A DNA stretch of 8,064 bases, taken from assembly GCA_023436825.1 (NCBI GenBank), contig JAEZHS010000066.1, forward strand, positions 1-8,064, in the 5' to 3' direction. The position numbers were made by a program, and so were the translations under genes. The stretch comes from Pseudomonadota bacterium. Its GTDB lineage: Bacteria > Pseudomonadota > Alphaproteobacteria > Reyranellales > Reyranellaceae. Below the pieces are notes generated by a model, which ran no database searches, was not told where the DNA came from, and was given only the letters and a program-made list of their open reading frames with translations. Of this stretch, positions 4,198-8,064 are shown piece after piece. Position 1 is the first letter of the stretch; each line of letters starts with the position of its first letter.

Positions 4198-7100
4198 CGG
4201 AAGATAGTAAAAGCGTTGGGCGCGATGCCCTGCTGGACTTGCTCCCACTCGACCGGCGCGGCGATCGGGAAGCCGGCCAGGGCGCGCGGCGAGAAGGCGG
4301 CGATCGCCATCGCACCCGGCTTGTTGTAGCGGCAGTCGATGTTGGCCTTGGCGAGCCGGCCGGCGAGCTGCTCGCTGTAGCGCAGCGCCTCCTGCTGATC
4401 GAGGTCGGGCTCGATCGGCACCATGACATGCAGCTCGCGCCCGCCGGTGAGCTTGGGCCAACTCTCCAGCCCCTCGGCCTTCAAGAGCGTGTGCAGCCGC
4501 AAGGCCGCGTCGGCGGCGGCAACGCTGAACAGCAGCATGTCCGGCCGCTCGCCGTCGTCGATCGTGACGTTGGCCGCGTGCACTTCGACAGCGCCCATCT
4601 CGACTAGGCCCAGCAAGCCGTCGACGCTGTCGATCCAGAAGCGGTCGTCACCTGCCTTGCGCACCGCCTTCGGCGGTTTGCCCAACGTGCCGCCCGTCAG
4701 CTTCAGCGGTCGCCGCGCGAGATGGACCAGCGCCTGCTTGGCGACCTTCTTCCAGTAGGCGTCGAGCTCCGTCTTCGCCGGCACGTTGATCGTGGCGCCT
4801 GGCAATGTCTGCTTCAGCGAGGCAATGTCCTCCCACGGATCATGGTCGAGGAACGCGAGCCGTTTGGGCAGGTTGAGGACCGTGAAATGGTTCGACCGGA
4901 TGTTCTCGCCGAGCTCGTCCCAGGCGAGCGGCACCGACACCGGCGCCCCCTCCCGCCCGCGCGTCGAGTAGGCGCCGATAGCGGTGGCGCCCAGGCCGTT
5001 GCGCAGGTAGTCGACGAAGATGCGGCCACGCCGGCCGCTCTTGGCCATGTTGTCGGTGTAGAGGTCGGGCCGGTCGGCCGCCATCGCCGAGGCAATCGAC
5101 TGGGCGAACGCCTTCACCATGTCCCAGTCGGCCTGCGGCGTGAGTGGAAACACCACGTGCAAGCCCTTGCCGCCGGTCGTCTTCACGAAGCTTTCGAGCT
5201 TCAGCGCCGCCAGCCGGCGCCGCACGTCGTGCGCGGCGTCGATCACGCGCTGCCAGGGCACGTTGTCGCCGGGATCGAGATCGATGGTGACGCGATCCGG
5301 CAGCTCCGGCCGGTCGGCCTTGGCGCCCCAGGGATGGATTTCCAACACGCTCGCCTGGACGAGCTCGAGCAGGCCCGACAGATCGTCGATCACCAGCATC
5401 GGCTGCTCGTCGTTGGGGACCGGCACCTGGCGCACGCTGCTGCCGAGGCCCGCCCATGCATGCTTCTGGAAGAAGCCTTTTTCGTTGATGCCTTCGGGAT
5501 GGCGCAGCAGGCTGAGCGGCCTTCCGACGAGATGCGGCAGGACCCAGCCGGCGATCTCGCGATAGAACTCGGCCAGGCCTTGCTTGGTGATACCCTGGTC
5601 GGGCCACAGGAGGCGGCCGGGGTTGGTGAGTCGGATTTCGGGATCCGGTCGTCCCGACCGGAGCGAAGCGGAGTGGAGGGATCTCTTCTTAGCCTGAGGA
5701 GGTCCCTCCGCTCCGCGCTTCGCGCTCCGGTCGGGATGACGGTTTTGGTCTTCGGCCTCGACGAGCTCCCTGAACACCGCATGCCGTATCAGCCCGCCGC
5801 CGGTGCGGCCGCGATATTCGATCTCGGCCGACAGCACCGGCTCGACCCAGCGCACGCCCTTGGGCGGCGCGGTCTCGTCCTTCAATGGCGGCTTGGTCGT
5901 GCGCAGAGGATCGAGCCGCTGCCATAGCTCGCGCGCGCTCGCGGCGGTGAAGCCCGAACCGCAATGGCCGACCGGCATTAGCGCCTTGCCGGCATATTCG
6001 CCCAGCACCAGCGCGCCCACTGCCTTGGGATCGACCGTCGAGGGTACGAAGCCCGCGATCACGAAGGGGTCGGTCTGGCTCGACTTTACCTTGAGCCACG
6101 CCTTCACCCGGCCCGAGCGGTAGGGAGAGGCGGCCTGCTTGGAGATGATGCCTTCGAGGCCGAGCCGGCTCGCATGCTTGAAGACCGCGTCGCCGTCGCC
6201 CGCGATATGGTCGCTGTAACGGATGCGGCTCGCGGCGCCGAGCGGGGCCAGCAGTCGGCCGAGCGCTTCCTTGCGCACGCTGAGCGGCGCCTCGCGCAGG
6301 TCGAAGCCGTCGAGGTAGAGAAGGTCGAAGCCGTAGAACAGCATGTCGCCGCCGCTCTTGAGGGCGTCGACCAGCATGGCGAAGCTCGCGACACCGGCCG
6401 CCGTCTGCACCAGGACCTCGCCGTCGATGATCGCGACCTTGGCCGGTACGTCGGCCAATGCCTGCTCGATCGAGGGGAAGCGTTCGGTCCAGTCGAGCCC
6501 CTGGCGGCTGAACAGCGTCGCCTTGCCGTTCAGGAGATGCGCCTGCAGGCGATAGCCGTCGTGCTTGATCTCGTGCAGCCAGTCCTTGCCCGACGGCGCC
6601 TGCTCGGTGGCGGTCGCGAGACTGGGCTCGATGAAACCGGGCTTCGCCGCCGCCTTGGCCTTGGCAAGAGTCGCGGGATCGACGATCGCCTTGCGGCGCT
6701 TCGTCTTCTTTCTGGGCTCGGTAATCTCACCCTGGCCCGACGTCCACTGGCGATCCTTTTCGCGTGCGATCGCTTCGATGCTGCGGCCCGTCGCGGCCGA
6801 ATGCGGCTTCTCGCTCAGGATGTCCGGCTCGCCAGGGGGCCGCGCCGCTTCGTCATCCGATTTGAAGAGCAGCCAGTTCTCGTTCTTCTCGCGCGGCTTG
6901 GGCTTCATCCGCACGAGATGCCACTGGCCTTTCAGCTTCTTGCCATTCAGGTGGAATTTGAGATGGCCCTTTTTGTAGCCGAACTCGGGATCGAAATCGG
7001 GCGTCCAGGTGCCCTGGTCCCAGATCATCACCGTGCCGCTGCCGTACTGGCCGTCAGGGATCACGCCCTCGAACCCACCGTAGTCGAGCGGATGATCCTC

Positions 7101-7328
7101 CGTCGCCACCGCCAGCCGCTTCTTGCCGGCGATCAGGCTCGGTCCCTCGGGAACCGCCCAGCTCTTCAGCACGCCGTCGAGCTCGAGCCGGAAGTCGTAG
7201 TGCAGCCGCCGCGCCGCGTGCTTCTGGATGACGTACGAATTGCCCGGCGTGGCCGCACGCGTGCCCGGCGGCTCCGGCGTCCGGGAGAAGTCGCGCTTGG
7301 CGTTGTAGGCGTCGAGGGTCTTGGCCAC
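4182..7328 (-). CDS. ligD: Multidomain DNA ligase D with an extra C-terminal polymerase-like domain
   Basis: LigD seals double-strand breaks with Ku in bacterial end joining. Start is GTG at 7328, with AAAGGGG close upstream; the canonical N terminus (K-R-D-F-S-R-T-P-E-P) supports it. Domains: 3'-phosphoesterase about 30-165 (H37, H43, D45, R47, H79, Y83 match the Pseudomonas active site); ATP-dependent ligase about 230-415 with nucleotidyl lysine K255 in E-I-K-H-D-G, then D-G-E, E-G-I-I-S-K (392-397) and W-L-K-V-K (411-415); OB-fold to about 525; linker 530-560 encoded by a palindromic repeat; primase-polymerase about 565-845 with D683/D685, G-G-K-G-L-H (719-724) and D773. Residues about 866-1048 repeat the polymerase pattern without the D-x-D. 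At 1048 residues it is about 200 longer than the roughly 840-residue Pseudomonas enzyme. Ku is not in the window. Confidence 0.95.
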   Translation of the reverse strand: MAKTLDAYNAKRDFSRTPEPPGTRAATPGNSYVIQKHAARRLHYDFRLELDGVLKSWAVPEGPSLIAGKKRLAVATEDHPLDYGGFEGVIPDGQYGSGTVMIWDQGTWTPDFDPEFGYKKGHLKFHLNGKKLKGQWHLVRMKPKPREKNENWLLFKSDDEAARPPGEPDILSEKPHSAATGRSIEAIAREKDRQWTSGQGEITEPRKKTKRRKAIVDPATLAKAKAAAKPGFIEPSLATATEQAPSGKDWLHEIKHDGYRLQAHLLNGKATLFSRQGLDWTERFPSIEQALADVPAKVAIIDGEVLVQTAAGVASFAMLVDALKSGGDMLFYGFDLLYLDGFDLREAPLSVRKEALGRLLAPLGAASRIRYSDHIAGDGDAVFKHASRLGLEGIISKQAASPYRSGRVKAWLKVKSSQTDPFVIAGFVPSTVDPKAVGALVLGEYAGKALMPVGHCGSGFTAASARELWQRLDPLRTTKPPLKDETAPPKGVRWVEPVLSAEIEYRGRTGGGLIRHAVFRELVEAEDQNRHPDRSAKRGAEGPPQAKKRSLHSASLRSGRPDPEIRLTNPGRLLWPDQGITKQGLAEFYREIAGWVLPHLVGRPLSLLRHPEGINEKGFFQKHAWAGLGSSVRQVPVPNDEQPMLVIDDLSGLLELVQASVLEIHPWGAKADRPELPDRVTIDLDPGDNVPWQRVIDAAHDVRRRLAALKLESFVKTTGGKGLHVVFPLTPQADWDMVKAFAQSIASAMAADRPDLYTDNMAKSGRRGRIFVDYLRNGLGATAIGAYSTRGREGAPVSVPLAWDELGENIRSNHFTVLNLPKRLAFLDHDPWEDIASLKQTLPGATINVPAKTELDAYWKKVAKQALVHLARRPLKLTGGTLGKPPKAVRKAGDDRFWIDSVDGLLGLVEMGAVEVHAANVTIDDGERPDMLLFSVAAADAALRLHTLLKAEGLESWPKLTGGRELHVMVPIEPDLDQQEALRYSEQLAGRLAKANIDCRYNKPGAMAIAAFSPRALAGFPIAAPVEWEQVQQGIAPNAFTIFRHNGE
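5651..5740 (-). repeat. Palindromic repeat, copy C, inserted in frame within ligD
   Basis: The arms 5651-5670 and 5716-5740 pair with small GC bulges. The inner arms 5671-5681 and 5703-5713 pair over 11 bp with one mismatch, around a 21-nt loop. Read on the minus strand it begins TCATCCCGA and reaches GGGACCT, as copy A does on the plus strand, so it belongs to the same architecture in inverted orientation. It spans 90 nt and stays open in the ligD frame, encoding about residues 530-560, rich in Arg, Ser, Lys, Pro and Gly. Confidence 0.8.
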
Positions 7329-7339
7329 GACCCCTTTCT

Positions 7340-7427
7340 ACCTCCCCACGCTTCGCATGGGGAGGTGGCCTGCAGGGCCGGACGCCGTATGACGGGGCCA
7401 CTTCCCCTTGCTGCGCAAGGGGAGGAA
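7340..7427. repeat. Composite palindrome cluster between ligD and the DUF2277 gene
   Basis: Three stem-loops lie in about 88 nt. 7340-7348 pairs perfectly with 7358-7366 (9 bp), 7367-7370 with 7376-7379 (4 bp), and 7401-7409 with 7417-7425 (9 bp, one wobble). GTGGCC at 7365-7370 can instead pair with GGCCAC at 7396-7401, so alternative folds exist. It differs in sequence from the 111-175 family. It fills most of the divergent spacer between ligD and the DUF2277 gene and must lie in or next to the ligD leader. Confidence 0.75.
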
Positions 7428-7465
7428 GGCCAGCATCGTTGAAACACCTGATGGAGACGCGTCCC

Positions 7466-7738
7466 ATGTGCCGTAACATCAAGAACCTTTACAATTTCAA
7501 GCCCCCGGCGACCGACGAGGAGATCCATGCCTCGTCCTTGCAATTCGTGCGCAAGCTCTCCGGCTTCAACCGGCCGTCGAAGGCCAACGAGCAGGCCTTC
7601 AACCGCGCGGTCGCCGAGGTGGCGCACGCCGCGCGCCACCTGATCGATGCGTTGGTCACGACGGCGCCGCCGCGTGATCGCGAGGTCGAGGCTGAGAAGG
7701 CGCGCGCCCGCTCGGCGTTGCGCTTCGCCCGCCCGTGA
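7466..7738 (+). CDS. DUF2277 family protein
   Basis: A 90-residue protein starting MCRNIKNLYNF, then P-P-A-T-D-E-E-I, L-Q-F-V-R-K-L-S-G-F-N-R-P-S-K-A-N, and ending with P-P-R-D-R-E-V-E-A-E-K-A-R-A-R. This is the full-length DUF2277 pattern, a small, mostly helical cytoplasmic family of unknown function found widely in bacteria. An in-frame ATG at 7439 would add nine residues unlike the family; the 7466 start fits the conserved MCRNIK and has GGAGA about 9 nt upstream. It is divergent from ligD across the palindrome cluster and ends 4 bp before the stop of the convergent gene at 7743. Confidence 0.88.
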   Translation: MCRNIKNLYNFKPPATDEEIHASSLQFVRKLSGFNRPSKANEQAFNRAVAEVAHAARHLIDALVTTAPPRDREVEAEKARARSALRFARP

Positions 7739-7742
7739 TCCT

Positions 7743-8054
7743 CTAGGGCGTCTCGTCGACGCGCAGGATCTCGACCAGCGGCGGCGAGGTGAGGACCTCG
7801 CTGAAAGCGTGCATCCAGTGGCCGGTCTCCTCGCTGGTGCCGACGCCGCGCCCGCGGAACTGATCGAGCTGGTCGAGCTGCGCCAGCTCGAGCTCGAACT
7901 GCAGGGCGGCGGCGCCCACGCCGCGCGTCAGCGGCACCAGCATCCGGGCATTGAGGCCGCGGCCGCGCGCGGCCTTGACCTCGCGCAGGATGAAGTTGAT
8001 GGCGCGTTCGCGGTTCACCGGCAGCACGTCATAGGAAAAGCGGGCCAGATACAT
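7743..8054 (-). CDS. Conserved-looking 103-residue protein of unknown function
   Basis: Complete on the minus strand: ATG at 8054-8052 with GGAGG (8060-8064) 5 nt upstream, and TAG at 7745-7743. No signal peptide or membrane segment is visible. The sequence opens with a beta-strand-like M-Y-L-A-R-F-S-Y-D-V, a charged helix (R-E-R-A-I-N-F-I-L-R-E-V), then A-R-M-L-V-P-L-T-R-G and A-A-L-Q-F-E-L-E-L strand-like segments, and ends with V-E-I-L-R-V-D-E. The strand-helix-strand pattern and length suggest a small ferredoxin-like alpha/beta-barrel fold (NIPSNAP-like or similar), which is inference only. Its 3' end nearly touches the DUF2277 gene. Codon use is like the neighbours. Confidence 0.75.
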   Translation of the reverse strand: MYLARFSYDVLPVNRERAINFILREVKAARGRGLNARMLVPLTRGVGAAALQFELELAQLDQLDQFRGRGVGTSEETGHWMHAFSEVLTSPPLVEILRVDETP

Positions 8055-8064
8055 CGTGGCCTCC

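Noticed and set aside
4722..7442. Long plus-strand frames (401 and 422 residues) opposite ligD
   Set aside because: They are mirror frames of the ligD coding strand with no recognisable domains; LigD motifs on the minus strand are unambiguous.

Overview
The window is high-GC, gene-dense DNA with alphaproteobacterial gene types: an LigD-type repair ligase, a DUF2277 protein, a DUF1640-like coiled-coil protein, a SYLF lipid-binding protein with a twin-arginine-like signal, and dispersed GC-rich palindromes. The exact genus cannot be fixed from the sequence. The soil alphaproteobacteria (Rhizobiales or Rhodospirillales-like) are the best guess.

Layout, left to right. (1) Positions 1-110 look like the end of an insertion sequence: the first codons of a leftward IS110-type transposase and a strongly foldable noncoding end. 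(2) A palindromic repeat at 111-175 abuts it. (3) cobU (205-795, +) encodes the cobinamide kinase/guanylyltransferase, and its stop codon lies inside a second copy of the repeat core (781-816). (4) An exported SYLF/Ysc84-type protein (955-1641, +). (5) A 2-keto-4-pentenoate hydratase-family enzyme (1730-2521, +). (6) A DUF1640-like coiled-coil membrane protein (2648-3002, +) broken by one extra G. (7) A small lipoprotein (3018-3188, -). (8) A decayed region (3336-4197, +) carrying a glycoside-hydrolase-like N-terminal piece joined out of frame to a von Willebrand D-like C-terminal piece. (9) A 1048-residue LigD (4182-7328, -). (10) A composite palindrome cluster (7340-7427). (11) A DUF2277 protein (7466-7738, +). 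(12) A conserved-looking 103-residue protein of unknown function (7743-8054, -).

The genes do not form one pathway. Cobalamin salvage, lipid binding, meta-cleavage-type hydration and end-joining repair sit side by side as independent units, often convergent. No Ku gene, the usual LigD partner, is visible in the window.

The most unusual object is LigD. It has the normal phosphoesterase-ligase-polymerase order, plus two departures. About 30 codons of palindromic repeat are inserted in frame between the ligase and polymerase domains. A second, shorter polymerase-like domain at the C terminus aligns with the first but has lost the catalytic D-x-D motif. Repeats also meet gene boundaries elsewhere: one overlaps a possible cobU start, one supplies the cobU stop, and one sits directly upstream of the ligD start.
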